From: Nocardiopsis sp. CC223A
GTDB lineage: Bacteria; Actinomycetota; Actinomycetes; Streptosporangiales; Streptosporangiaceae
Direction of reading: 5' to 3'
Assembly (NCBI RefSeq): GCF_030766825.1
Contig: NZ_JASFDV010000027.1
Location: forward strand, 1 to 64,000
Length of the DNA stretch: 64,000 bases
The stretch's first letter is position 1. The number at the start of each line of letters is the position of its first letter. A program made the translations under genes and the position numbers. The notes beneath the pieces are model-generated. The model searched no databases, had not been told where the DNA came from, and worked only from the letters and a program-made list of their open reading frames with translations. Positions 45,120 through 53,074 of the stretch are shown one piece after another.

Positions 45120-45617
45120 ATGACGCACGGGATCGACGACATCGAGGTGGCCCCGGGGATCGTCTTCCCCGACACCTCCGACGGGCGCACCCACGTGGCG
45201 GGCGCGATCATCGCCGCCCCGGACGGGCGGATCTTCGCCCAGCGGCGGTCCCCGCACCGCAAGGTGTTCCCGCACTGCTGGGACATCGTCGGCGGGCACG
45301 TCGAACCCGGCGAGACCATGCTGGCCGGCCTGGTCCGCGAGGTCGAGGAGGAGACCGGCTGGCGGCTGCGCCGGGTGGAGGCCGAGCTGTTCCGGATCGA
45401 CTGGGACCCGGGCGACGGGGTGACCCGGCACGAGGTGGACTACCTGGTGCGGGTGGACGGCGACCTGGATTCGCCACGGCTGGAGGTCGGCAAGCACACC
45501 GAGTTCATGTGGGTGGACGAGGCGAAGGTGCCGCTGCTGCGCGACGCGCGCGACCCGGGCGACTACTTCATCACCGACATCGTCAAACTCGGCCTGGACG
45601 CCGCCCGACCACGGTGA
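45120..45617 (+). CDS. NUDIX hydrolase
   Basis: A 165-residue NUDIX hydrolase with a complete NUDIX box, GGHVEPGETMLAGLVREVEEETGW, at about residues 58-81, which holds the Mg-binding glutamates. The preceding strand is AGAIIAAPDGRIFAQRRSP. Length fits enzymes cleaving nucleoside diphosphate derivatives; the substrate cannot be told. The frame is open from 44907, but the ATG at 45120 has GGGAGAG upstream and starts at the natural domain border. Confidence 0.92.
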   Translation: MTHGIDDIEVAPGIVFPDTSDGRTHVAGAIIAAPDGRIFAQRRSPHRKVFPHCWDIVGGHVEPGETMLAGLVREVEEETGWRLRRVEAELFRIDWDPGDGVTRHEVDYLVRVDGDLDSPRLEVGKHTEFMWVDEAKVPLLRDARDPGDYFITDIVKLGLDAARPR

Positions 45618-45675
45618 CCGGGGGGGCGGGTGCGGTTCGGGGAGTGATGGGTCCGGCCACCGTCCGGGGCCGCGG

Positions 45676-46725
45676 TCACCGCACCCACCGCACGTATCCG
45701 GGGCGGTCCGCCGACCACTCCACGTCGACGAAGCGCTCGGCGCGTACGCGCTCCACGTCCTCACAGGGGATGTCCAGTGCGGTGCTGTAGGGCAGGTCGG
45801 CGACCGTGTAGTGCAGGTCGGCCTCGCCCTGGCAGCCGCCCCGCACATCCCGTTCCCAGACCTCGGAGACCAGGGCCGTCCCGGCCTCGGTGGCGGCCAT
45901 CGCCCGGTGCCCCTGGTACAGGTGCCAAGCCCGGCCGCCCGCCGCTCCCCCGCCCGCCACGAGCAGGGCGCAGACCAGGAGCGCCGACGAGACCCGTGCG
46001 GGGAGCGTGCGCGCGGGGGCCGGGACCGAGCGGACGGGCGCGCGGTCGGCGTAGTGCAGCAGGGCCCGCACCGCCAGGAACCCTCCTGCCGGCAGCAGCA
46101 GCCAGGCGCAGGTGAGGAACGCGAGTGCCGCCGAGTCGGGGAGATGCCCGATGCCCACGGCGGCGCGGAGGATGCCCGGCACGGCGAGGAGGATTCCGGC
46201 CACCGTGCACAGGAGCGCGGGGACGGCCCGTGCCAGGACCGGCCGCCACAGGGCGGCGCCCCGGTCCCGGTCCCGGTCGGGGCGGGAGCGGCGGCGACGG
46301 CGGCTCGGGGCCGAGCGGCGGCGTCTCCGGTTCCAGGCCGCGCGCAGTCCCCCGGGCCCCCAGACCGCGGGGACGGCGAGGCAGGCGAGGACCGCGAGCA
46401 CGAGGAAGGGCCACGGGGAGACGTGGTCGCTCAGCACCGCCGCCTCGGGCAGGGAGGGCACGTGCCGGACGGTGACGTCCACGGGGTCGCCGGGCGTGTG
46501 GACGCCGTGGGCCAAGGCTTCGACCGGCTCGGCCGCACCGGTGTCGACCAGGACCACTGGGATTCCGTCGCGGATCTCCTCGATGCGCGCGGGCGCGGGG
46601 ACGAAAGCGAACCAGCGCACCGCCCACGGCGCACTCCACTCGGAGAAAGCGGCCAGGAGAAAGGCGGCGAAGGGTGTCCCCAGCAGCCAGGACCGGTCGG
46701 CGCGGGGAGGCGGCCTGCGACTCAC
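45676..46725 (-). CDS. DUF3592-like multi-pass membrane protein
   Basis: A 349-residue membrane protein of unknown function. Hydrophobic segments lie near 15-40, 118-140, 185-205, 215-245 and 270-290. Extracytoplasmic stretches contain GIPVVLVDTGAAEPVEALAHG and a C-terminal region with two cysteines (VRGGCQGEADLHYTVADLPYS, then DIPCEDVERVRAERFVDV). A basic Arg/Ser-rich loop sits at about 145-175. The GTG start overlaps the stop of the upstream related protein by 4 bases. The pair may form one complex. Confidence 0.7.
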   Translation of the reverse strand: MSRRPPPRADRSWLLGTPFAAFLLAAFSEWSAPWAVRWFAFVPAPARIEEIRDGIPVVLVDTGAAEPVEALAHGVHTPGDPVDVTVRHVPSLPEAAVLSDHVSPWPFLVLAVLACLAVPAVWGPGGLRAAWNRRRRRSAPSRRRRRSRPDRDRDRGAALWRPVLARAVPALLCTVAGILLAVPGILRAAVGIGHLPDSAALAFLTCAWLLLPAGGFLAVRALLHYADRAPVRSVPAPARTLPARVSSALLVCALLVAGGGAAGGRAWHLYQGHRAMAATEAGTALVSEVWERDVRGGCQGEADLHYTVADLPYSTALDIPCEDVERVRAERFVDVEWSADRPGYVRWVR

Positions 46726-47690
46726 CGGACGCCCTCCACACGGACCAGGCTCGGGTCGTCGGCGTCCCAGGCCACCCGGGCCTCGTCGCCGGGGGTGAGG
46801 TCGAAGCCCACGTCGTCCGTGGTCTGGGTGTAGCGCAGGCCGTCCACCTCGTACTCCAGGGCGACCTTGTCGTCGCAGTACCGGCCGTTGCCGATCATGT
46901 CCCCGCAGCCCACGGCGAGCACCGTCGCCGTGCCCTTCTCCGGGGTGTCCACGTCGGTCTCCATCGACACGAGTACCAGCAGCACCAGCGGGGCGCCGAC
47001 GAAGAACACACCGTACAGCCCCAGGTACGTCCCGGAGCCGAACAGCTTCGGCTGGACCGGTTCCGTTGCTCCGGGGGCGCGTTCCAGGTACCGGCCCAGG
47101 CCGTGGACCAGCATGTCCAGTCCGGTCGGGAGCAGGGCCGCGCCGATCAGCCCGAGGGCCACGAACAGGTCGAAGTCGCTCCAGGAGTCGATGGAGGCCA
47201 ACGCGCCGGTGATCAGGGCCAGCCCGCAGGCCGTGACGACGAAGCCGCAGACCAGCCACAGGGTGACGGCGAGGTTCAGCGTGCCCTCCGGCGGGCGGCC
47301 GAGTTCGCGGGCCCGGACCCGCGCGCGGTACAGGACGGCGCGCGGGCCGTGCGGGTGGCGCAACACCAGCCAGACGACGACCGGGATCAGGGGGACCATG
47401 AACAGGATCGGCGGGATCCACAGGGAGCCGTCCAGCATCGCCTCCGTCGGCCGGTCGGTCAGGTAGCGGACCGTGACCTCCCGGGGATCGTCGCGCAGGT
47501 GGTCGCCGCGGGCGGTGGTGGTGACCTCGGTACCGTCCGCCGTCGTGAAGGCGACGACGGGCCGTCCCCGATCGATCTCCAGGACGGTGCCGGTGGCGGT
47601 CGCGGAGGCCGTCGTGTAGTGCAGCCGGGTGAGGGCGTCGGCAACCCCGAAGGAGAGCAGGAGCGCGGCCGCGATGCCGACGAACGGCAT
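46722..47690 (-). CDS. DUF3592-like membrane protein
   Basis: A 322-residue membrane protein with helices near 1-20, 95-115, 145-170, 185-205 and 235-260. The loop ATGTVLEIDRGRPVVAFTTADGTEV, then DPREVTVRYLTDRPTEAML resembles DUF3592 repeats, and a second such segment ends the protein (VGCGDMIGNGRYCDDKVALEYEVDG). The ATG at 47690 lies inside what looks like the first membrane helix. In-frame coding continues 25 codons upstream to a CTG at 47765 that follows AGGAG and overlaps a stop as CTGA, so the true start may be that rare codon. Confidence 0.68.
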   Translation of the reverse strand: MPFVGIAAALLLSFGVADALTRLHYTTASATATGTVLEIDRGRPVVAFTTADGTEVTTTARGDHLRDDPREVTVRYLTDRPTEAMLDGSLWIPPILFMVPLIPVVVWLVLRHPHGPRAVLYRARVRARELGRPPEGTLNLAVTLWLVCGFVVTACGLALITGALASIDSWSDFDLFVALGLIGAALLPTGLDMLVHGLGRYLERAPGATEPVQPKLFGSGTYLGLYGVFFVGAPLVLLVLVSMETDVDTPEKGTATVLAVGCGDMIGNGRYCDDKVALEYEVDGLRYTQTTDDVGFDLTPGDEARVAWDADDPSLVRVEGVR

Positions 47691-48030
47691 GACGACGAAG
47701 ATCCGGGTCAGGGTGCGTGCGGGGTGGCGGGCGCCGCCGTCCGCGGCCGGGGTGTCGGTGTTCAGTCGTCAGTCTCCTGCCACTCCCGTGCCTGCCGGTC
47801 GGCACGCGCCTGCGCTTGTGCTCGCGCCCTACGATGCGGCCGCTCAGGGACCCTGCGCGGCCGGTGACGGATCTTCCTGCACCTTGTCACCGGGCGGCCT
47901 CGCGCGGGGTGGCGGGATACACCGGGGGAACGGGGCACGGGCGCGACTCCGAGCCATGTCCAGTTCGTCCCTTTCATGGACGCATCGGGTACCGGAACGG
48001 TTTCCCTCCGGTTCGGAAACCCGTGGGGGT
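47691..48030. other. 340-bp gap, partly a likely N-terminal extension
   Basis: 47691-47767 is probably coding for the DUF3592-like protein (see that entry). The rest carries an inverted repeat at 47999-48021 (GGTTTCC and GGAAACC, 9-nt spacer) just past the stop of the gene at 48031, possibly a terminator. A 105-residue frame at 47762-48079 is doubtful. Confidence 0.4.
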
Positions 48031-48873
48031 TCAGAGGAACCGCAAGGCCACCAGGCCCGCGCAGATCCAGACGAAGCACAGGTCCAGCGGGAACGCGCGC
48101 TCCCAGGCGGGGCGGCGGCCCTCGATCCCGTCGGCGGCCGGGCGGGTGCGGGCGACGAAGTCGCGCACCCGGGCGGCGATCCGGTGGCGGTGGCCCGGGG
48201 TGCGCGCCCAGGTGGTGGAGGAGACCCCTGTGCCGTCGGTGAGGCGCACGGTGATGCCTCGGTCCCCTGATTCGACGCCGGCCACCCGATCAACGGGGAC
48301 GACCGTGGTCCGGCGGCCCCCGTACAGGTAGAGATGGGTCCCGTCCAGGACGATGCGCGGGAGCAGCAGCCCCTGGGCGACCGCGCCGGCAGCGGCGGCC
48401 AGGACGACGATCGCCGCAACGGCGGGCCAGCCGCCGGCAGCGGCGGCGAGCACCACCGTGGCTGCGGCCAGGAGGGCGAGCAGGACGGCCCCCGCCATCC
48501 GGCGGCCGCGGTCGGCGAGGGTGCGCGAGGACAGCGGACGGGGCTCTCGGCGGCCGGTCGGACCGCGGCCGGAGCGCAGGCGTCGCAGCCTCCGGTCAAC
48601 GGAGGGAGAACCGCACGCCACCACGGCCGCGGGCGCGGCCACGGCCGGGTACCCGGTCGTCAGCCCGAGGACACACATGGCCGCCACTGCCAGGTAGATG
48701 CGCACGCAGGAGCGCGGCAGGGGGACTGTCCGCAGCAGGAGGGCGGCCATCCCCTCCACCGGTTCTCCGGCGACGGCGCGGTCCTTGCGGATGATCCACG
48801 CTTCCAGGGCCAGGGCCGCCAAGAGCCCGAGAAGGAAGAGCGCGGCACCGATCAGGGTGACGGCGAGGGACAT
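48031..48873 (-). CDS. membrane protein with PH-like domain, unknown function
   Basis: A 280-residue protein with hydrophobic segments at about 5-28, 58-88 and 125-170, a basic cytoplasmic stretch (RRLRRLRSGRGPTGRREPR) between them, then a domain with IVLDGTHLYLYGGRRTTVVPVDRVAGVESGDRGITVRLTDG that looks like a bacterial PH-type domain. A last hydrophobic segment ends the protein. No clear ribosome site precedes the ATG. Family not firmly recognised. Confidence 0.65.
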   Translation of the reverse strand: MSLAVTLIGAALFLLGLLAALALEAWIIRKDRAVAGEPVEGMAALLLRTVPLPRSCVRIYLAVAAMCVLGLTTGYPAVAAPAAVVACGSPSVDRRLRRLRSGRGPTGRREPRPLSSRTLADRGRRMAGAVLLALLAAATVVLAAAAGGWPAVAAIVVLAAAAGAVAQGLLLPRIVLDGTHLYLYGGRRTTVVPVDRVAGVESGDRGITVRLTDGTGVSSTTWARTPGHRHRIAARVRDFVARTRPAADGIEGRRPAWERAFPLDLCFVWICAGLVALRFL

Positions 48874-48915
48874 GAGGGGTGTCCGTCCGGCCGGTCGACA
48901 GGGGATCCCATCATG

Positions 48916-50397
48916 TCAGGCGGTGCCCGCCTCCCGGATGGCCAGGAGGGCGGCGGGGATGCCGTCGAGGAGGTCGGAGGCGCTGATGGGCGCGCCCCTG
49001 TGGACCAGGGTGGCGGCGCGTCCGTGCAGGTGGGCGCCGCAGGCGGCGGCCTCCGTGGCGGGCAGGCCCACGGCCATCAGGGCACCGATGATCCCCGACA
49101 GCACGTCGCCGGAGCCCGCGGTGGCCAGCAGCGGAGTTCCCGTGATGTTGGCGACGACCGGTGAGCCCGGGTGGGCGACGAGGGTCGTCGAGCCCTTGAG
49201 CAGCACCGTGCAGTCCAGTTCGCGCGCCGCCCGGGTGACGTGTTCCAGGCGGTGCGCCTCCACCGCTTCGCGCTCGGTGCCCAGCAGTCGGGCCAGTTCG
49301 CCCGCGTGCGGGGTCAGCAGGGTCGACGCCGTGCGCTCGCGCACCAGGTCCAGCAGGGGGCCGCGGGCCAGGACCGTGATGGCGTCGGCGTCCGCGAGGA
49401 CCGGCAGGTCGCTCTCCAACACCACGTGGAGCTCGTCGGCGTTGCCCGGGCGGATGCCGCGCCCCGGCCCGATGACCACCGCGGCCGCCCGGCCCGGGTC
49501 CAGCCGGGTGCTGCTCAGCGGGTCGACGGCCTCGGCGACGACCTCGGGCCAGCGGGCGAGCACCTGGTCCACCGCGGCCTGGCACCCCGCGTAGCGGACC
49601 ATGCCCGCGCCGGTGCGCAGCGCCCCGCCCACGGTGAGGACGGCGGCGCCCCGGTAGGGGGCCGAGCCCGCGCGGACGGCGAGGACGCCGCGGCGGTACT
49701 TGTCGGATTCCGGCCCCGGGACGGGGAGCAGTGCGGCGACGTCGGTGTCGTCGAAGGACAGCAGGGCCGGGCCCGGCAGCTCGGGCCGCAGGCCGATGTC
49801 CACCAGACGGACGCGCCCCGCGTGGGACGCTCCCGGGTCGACGAGCAGCCCCGGCTTGTAGGTGCCGAACGTGACGGTGGCGTCGGCGCGGACGGCGGCC
49901 CCGGCCACCTCGCCGGTGTCGGCGTCCACCCCGCTGGGCAGGTCGACGGCGACCACCGGCGCGGGGGCGTTGGCGGCCAGGACCGCCAGGGTGGCGAAGG
50001 GGGGCCGCAGCCCGCCGCGGCCGCCGATGCCGAGCAGGCCGTCGATGATCAGGTCGGCGTCGAACAGGGCGTCCTCGGCGGATGCCGGGGGGACGACGCG
50101 CCCGCCCGCGGACCGCAGTGCGGACAGTCCGCCCTCGTGGGTGCGGCCCCCGGCCGGGACCGCGCGGACGGCGGCACCCCGGGCGGCCAGGGCGGCGCCC
50201 GCGTAGAGGGCGTCGCCGCCGTTGTCCCCCGCGCCGACGAGCAGCACGATCCGGGACCCGTACACGCGCGGGAGGAGACGGGCGCACTCCACTGCGAGAC
50301 CGGTGGCGGCGCGGCGCATCAGCGCCCCCTCCGGCAGCCGGGCCATGAGCGCGTCCTCGGCCTCGCGGACGACGTCGGCGGTGTGTGCGTAGCGCAC
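48916..50397 (-). CDS. nnr: bifunctional NAD(P)HX epimerase/dehydratase
   Basis: A 493-residue repair enzyme restoring NAD(P)H from its hydrates. The N-terminal epimerase domain (YjeF_N, 1-215) has the dinucleotide loop VLLVGAGDNGGDALYAGAAL. The C-terminal ADP/ATP-dependent dehydratase (YjeF_C, 225-490) has SDKYRRGVLAVRAGS, LLTPHAGELARLLG and the ribokinase-like GSGDVLSGIIGALMA with its catalytic Asp. Length fits the bifunctional bacterial form. The GTG start has GGGAGG 7 bases upstream. Confidence 0.95.
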   Translation of the reverse strand: MRYAHTADVVREAEDALMARLPEGALMRRAATGLAVECARLLPRVYGSRIVLLVGAGDNGGDALYAGAALAARGAAVRAVPAGGRTHEGGLSALRSAGGRVVPPASAEDALFDADLIIDGLLGIGGRGGLRPPFATLAVLAANAPAPVVAVDLPSGVDADTGEVAGAAVRADATVTFGTYKPGLLVDPGASHAGRVRLVDIGLRPELPGPALLSFDDTDVAALLPVPGPESDKYRRGVLAVRAGSAPYRGAAVLTVGGALRTGAGMVRYAGCQAAVDQVLARWPEVVAEAVDPLSSTRLDPGRAAAVVIGPGRGIRPGNADELHVVLESDLPVLADADAITVLARGPLLDLVRERTASTLLTPHAGELARLLGTEREAVEAHRLEHVTRAARELDCTVLLKGSTTLVAHPGSPVVANITGTPLLATAGSGDVLSGIIGALMAVGLPATEAAACGAHLHGRAATLVHRGAPISASDLLDGIPAALLAIREAGTA

Positions 50398-50540
50398 GGG
50401 CGGACCTCCCGGGAAGGTGACGGAAGCACCATCGTGCCGTATGGGAGCGGTGGGGCGCTGGGGGCGCCACGCGGGGGATCTTCCGGTCGGATATCACCAT
50501 TCCGATACACAGCGGAGTGCCTCCTTGACACAATGAGATC

Positions 50541-52478
50541 ATGCCTCGACCGAGCAAGTACGTCTCCCGGGCCGATCTCGGGTGGGGTCCCTCGCCCGCC
50601 GGGCGCGCCGACCCCAAGAGCGGCCTGGTCGTCCACTACGACAGCGTCGACCAGGACCTCGCGAACAGGGGCCACTCGGCCTGCGTCGCCTACTGGAACA
50701 GCACCCGCCGCTTCCACACCGGCCCGAGCAGGGGCTGGGCGGACATCGGCTACTGCGTCGACGAGGAGACGCAGATCCTCACCGAGGACGGGTGGCGCCC
50801 CTTCGACGCCATCGCACCCGGCGACCTCGTCCTGGCCCTGGACCACACCACCGGCCTGTCCGGCTGGCAGCCCCTGCTGGCGGTGAACGTCTTCCCCGCG
50901 GCGCCGCGCGAGCTCCTCCTCATGGACGGGCACGGACACTCGTCCCTGACCACCCCGGGCCACCGCTGGCCGGTGGAGCGCAGGACCGGCAGGCCCGGCC
51001 GCGACCCGCGTCCCGGCAGCGGGTTCGCGCCCGCCTGGACGACCAGCGAGGAGCTGACCGTCCGCGACCGGATCCGCACCGCCGCCCCCTGCGCGGACCT
51101 GCCCGTGCAGGCCAAGTGGCCCGACGCCCTGGTGGAGCTGGTGGCCTGGGCGTGGTCGGTGCCCGGACCGGGAACGGTGATCCGGCGCCCGCTGCGGCGC
51201 GGCACCGAGGACGCCGCCCGGGTGCGCGGCGTACTGCACGGCCTGTTCGGCGCCGCGGCCGCGGACTCCCCGGACGCGGTGACCTGGTGGGAGGAGCACA
51301 CCTCGACGGAGGCGGTGTTCCGGCTGTCGGCGGGCGCCGACGGGGCGCTGGCCGAGCAGATGCCGGCCCGGGTGCCCTCGCACACGTTCCTGAGGTCGTT
51401 GACCCGCGCGCAGCTCGACCTGTTCATGCGGGTCACCATGACCGCGGCCGGGAAGGACGACCGGTTCCTGGACCGGCCGGACGAGGCGGGCGCCGAGGCG
51501 TTCCGGTTCGCCGCGGTCCTGGCCGGGCGGACGGCGTCGGTGCGCGTTGTCCCGCTCGGGGGGTGGCGGGTGGAGCTGTCCCCGGAGCAGACGTTCAGCC
51601 CCCGGGCGGTGGCGGCGCGCACGGAGGGGTTCGCGTTCGAATTCATCCGCCACGAGGGCCCGGTGTGGTGTCCCACCACTCCGTACGGCACCTGGCTGGC
51701 CCGGCGGGCGGGCACCGCGTACTTCACCGGGAACTCGTTCATGGCCTGCGCGCACGGCCACGTGCTGGAGGGGCGCGGGCTGTACCGCGTCCAGGCCGCC
51801 CAGCCCGGCGGGAACTCCTCGCACTACAGCGTCACGCTGGCCACCGGGCCGGGGGACCCCGTCACCCCGGCGCAGGTCGAGGCGGTCCGGCAGTTGCGGC
51901 AGTGGCTGATGGAGCCGGACACCTCGATCTCCGGGAAGGTCCTGGGGCACCGGGACTTCATCGCCACCTCCTGTCCGGGTGAGAAGGCCTACCGGATGGT
52001 CCGGGACGGCACCTTCACCAGGCCTCCGAGCGGATCCGAAGGAGACGACATGCCCAGGCACCGCAGGTTCGAGAAGGACGACGCCCAGGAACTGGCCCCG
52101 GGCACGTGGACGTCCCTGAAGTTCGACCGGCGCCACGACGGGCGCACCGGGGAGCTGTACTCGCTGGTGGGCGTGGACGAGCCGGACGGCGCCCTGTACG
52201 ACCTGTCGGTGGGGGTGACCATCGCCGACCTGGCCCCGGGCACGGAGGTGCAGCTGCGCGCCTCCGAGTACGAGTCCGACGGGGACGGCGGCTGGCGGCC
52301 GGCCCGCAACCGGCCCAACGACTCACCGCTGCACGGCCGCGGCAACGGGCATTTCACCTACTCCTGGAAGAGCAACCTGGCCGCGGGCCGCCGGGTGCGG
52401 ATCCGGCTGGTCCAGTACGGCGGCGCCCCCGCACGGATCACGTCGGCCACCGCCGAGGTGTTCTTCTGGCCCAGGTGA
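50541..52478 (+). CDS. endolysin-like N-acetylmuramoyl-L-alanine amidase interrupted by an intein
   Basis: A 645-codon gene. Residues 1-71 and 399-500 together form an amidase_2/PGRP zinc amidase: VVHYDS supplies the first His, HTGPSRGWADIGY the conserved core, and KVLGHRDFIATSCPG the last His and Cys. Between Y71 and S399 lies a 327-residue intein, so the spliced protein should have 318 residues. A C-terminal beta-rich domain of about 140 residues follows (FEKDDAQELAPGTW to AEVFFWPR) and could bind the wall. No signal peptide is present, as in phage endolysins. The predicted splice restores GWADIGYSFMACAHGHVLEGRG, which matches the family. Upstream CACAAT at 50529 could make a near-leaderless message. 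Confidence 0.88.
   Translation: MPRPSKYVSRADLGWGPSPAGRADPKSGLVVHYDSVDQDLANRGHSACVAYWNSTRRFHTGPSRGWADIGYCVDEETQILTEDGWRPFDAIAPGDLVLALDHTTGLSGWQPLLAVNVFPAAPRELLLMDGHGHSSLTTPGHRWPVERRTGRPGRDPRPGSGFAPAWTTSEELTVRDRIRTAAPCADLPVQAKWPDALVELVAWAWSVPGPGTVIRRPLRRGTEDAARVRGVLHGLFGAAAADSPDAVTWWEEHTSTEAVFRLSAGADGALAEQMPARVPSHTFLRSLTRAQLDLFMRVTMTAAGKDDRFLDRPDEAGAEAFRFAAVLAGRTASVRVVPLGGWRVELSPEQTFSPRAVAARTEGFAFEFIRHEGPVWCPTTPYGTWLARRAGTAYFTGNSFMACAHGHVLEGRGLYRVQAAQPGGNSSHYSVTLATGPGDPVTPAQVEAVRQLRQWLMEPDTSISGKVLGHRDFIATSCPGEKAYRMVRDGTFTRPPSGSEGDDMPRHRRFEKDDAQELAPGTWTSLKFDRRHDGRTGELYSLVGVDEPDGALYDLSVGVTIADLAPGTEVQLRASEYESDGDGGWRPARNRPNDSPLHGRGNGHFTYSWKSNLAAGRRVRIRLVQYGGAPARITSATAEVFFWPR
50754..51734 (+). other. 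intein within the amidase, 327 residues
   Basis: The insert begins with Cys (block A: CVDEETQILTEDGWRPFD), has block B with the T-x-x-H signature in SSLTTPGHRWPV, block F in VWCPTTPYGTWLARRAGTAYF, and ends TGN before Ser, the expected +1 nucleophile. The penultimate residue is Gly in place of the usual His. About 200 residues between blocks B and F sit where a homing endonuclease belongs; FLRSLTRAQLDLFMRVTMTAAG resembles a LAGLIDADG-type region, but no intact motif is seen, so nuclease activity is probably lost. It interrupts the amidase at its most conserved site, which is typical of inteins. Confidence 0.9.
52039..52052 (+). promoter_or_regulatory. internal ribosome binding site and ATG inside the amidase gene
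   Basis: AAGGAG at 52039-52044 is followed after 5 bases by an in-frame ATG at 52050 (residue 504). Initiation here would give a 142-residue product consisting of just the C-terminal domain, nearly the size of the separate paralogue at 52568. Some phage endolysins are known to make a free binding subunit this way. Confidence 0.6.
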
Positions 52479-52567
52479 CCGCGGGACACGGCTGCGCCCG
52501 GTGATTGATCGGTGGTCCCCGGGGCCGGATGCTGGACGTGACCGGCGACCGGCCCCGAGGAGTCCGC

Positions 52568-52966
52568 ATGCCCGACCACCACCGCTTCACGAAGGACACC
52601 CGCGTCACCCTGGCCCCGGCGACCTGGTACGACATCGTGTTCGACCGCCGCGACGACGGGACGACGGACATCCGGGCGCTGGCGCAGGCGGGGTACTACG
52701 ACCTGTCGGTGGGGGTGACCCTGATGGGGATCACACCGGGCACGGAGGTGCAGCTGCGCGCGGTGGAGTTCGACGCGGGCGGCGGAGCGCTCTCCGAGCG
52801 CCCGGCGGGCAGCGCCGTGCACGCCATCGGCCGGGGCCGGTTCGCGTACTCGTGGAAGGGCGCGGTGCCCGAGGGGGGCTGGGCGGGGGCGCGGGTGATC
52901 CAGTTCGGCCAGGCCGACGCCCACCTGGTGGCCGCCGAGGCCGACGTCTTCACCTGGCCCACCTGA
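52568..52966 (+). CDS. stand-alone paralogue of the amidase C-terminal domain
   Basis: A 132-residue protein clearly related to residues 504-645 of the amidase: both share RF-K-D, LAPGTW/LAPATW, FDRR-DG-T, YDLSVGVT, then PGTEVQLRA-E-, HFTYSWK/RFAYSWK, and the ending AE-F-W. It arose by tandem duplication. The ATG at 52568 has GAGGAG 5 bases upstream; earlier in-frame starts are unlikely. It is predicted beta-rich and cytoplasmic, with no signal peptide. It could assemble with the amidase or bind the same wall ligand; function is unproven. Confidence 0.82.
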   Translation: MPDHHRFTKDTRVTLAPATWYDIVFDRRDDGTTDIRALAQAGYYDLSVGVTLMGITPGTEVQLRAVEFDAGGGALSERPAGSAVHAIGRGRFAYSWKGAVPEGGWAGARVIQFGQADAHLVAAEADVFTWPT

Positions 52967-52990
52967 ACGGACCCCGGGTGCCCCCGCCCA

Positions 52991-53031
52991 CCCGTCGCCC
53001 GCCACCACCCTCAACGGACGGCCTGCGGCCG
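52991..53031. repeat. dispersed 40-bp intergenic repeat, copy 2
   Basis: Shares CCACCACCCTCAACGGACGG and then CCTGCGGCC with 6441-6480. It lies in the 108-bp gap between the convergent paralogue and aminotransferase genes, the same setting as copy 1. Confidence 0.5.
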
Positions 53032-53074
53032 ACGGTCCTTTCTCCAGGGGTCGGAGGCACCCGGGGCGGGGGTA

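Noticed and set aside
47762..48079. A 105-codon leftward frame upstream of the DUF3592-like gene.
   Set aside because: Arg-rich with no recognisable domain and part of it antisense-like in composition; only its stop position, overlapping a possible CTG start, is of interest.
50525..50536. TTGACA as a -35 box before the amidase gene.
   Set aside because: It lies only 10 bases before the ATG, so no promoter using it could make the full message; CACAAT as a -10 for a near-leaderless transcript is more plausible.
50541..52966. A full prophage lysis region.
   Set aside because: No holin, terminase, tail or integrase genes surround the amidase; at most a relic or domesticated lysin.
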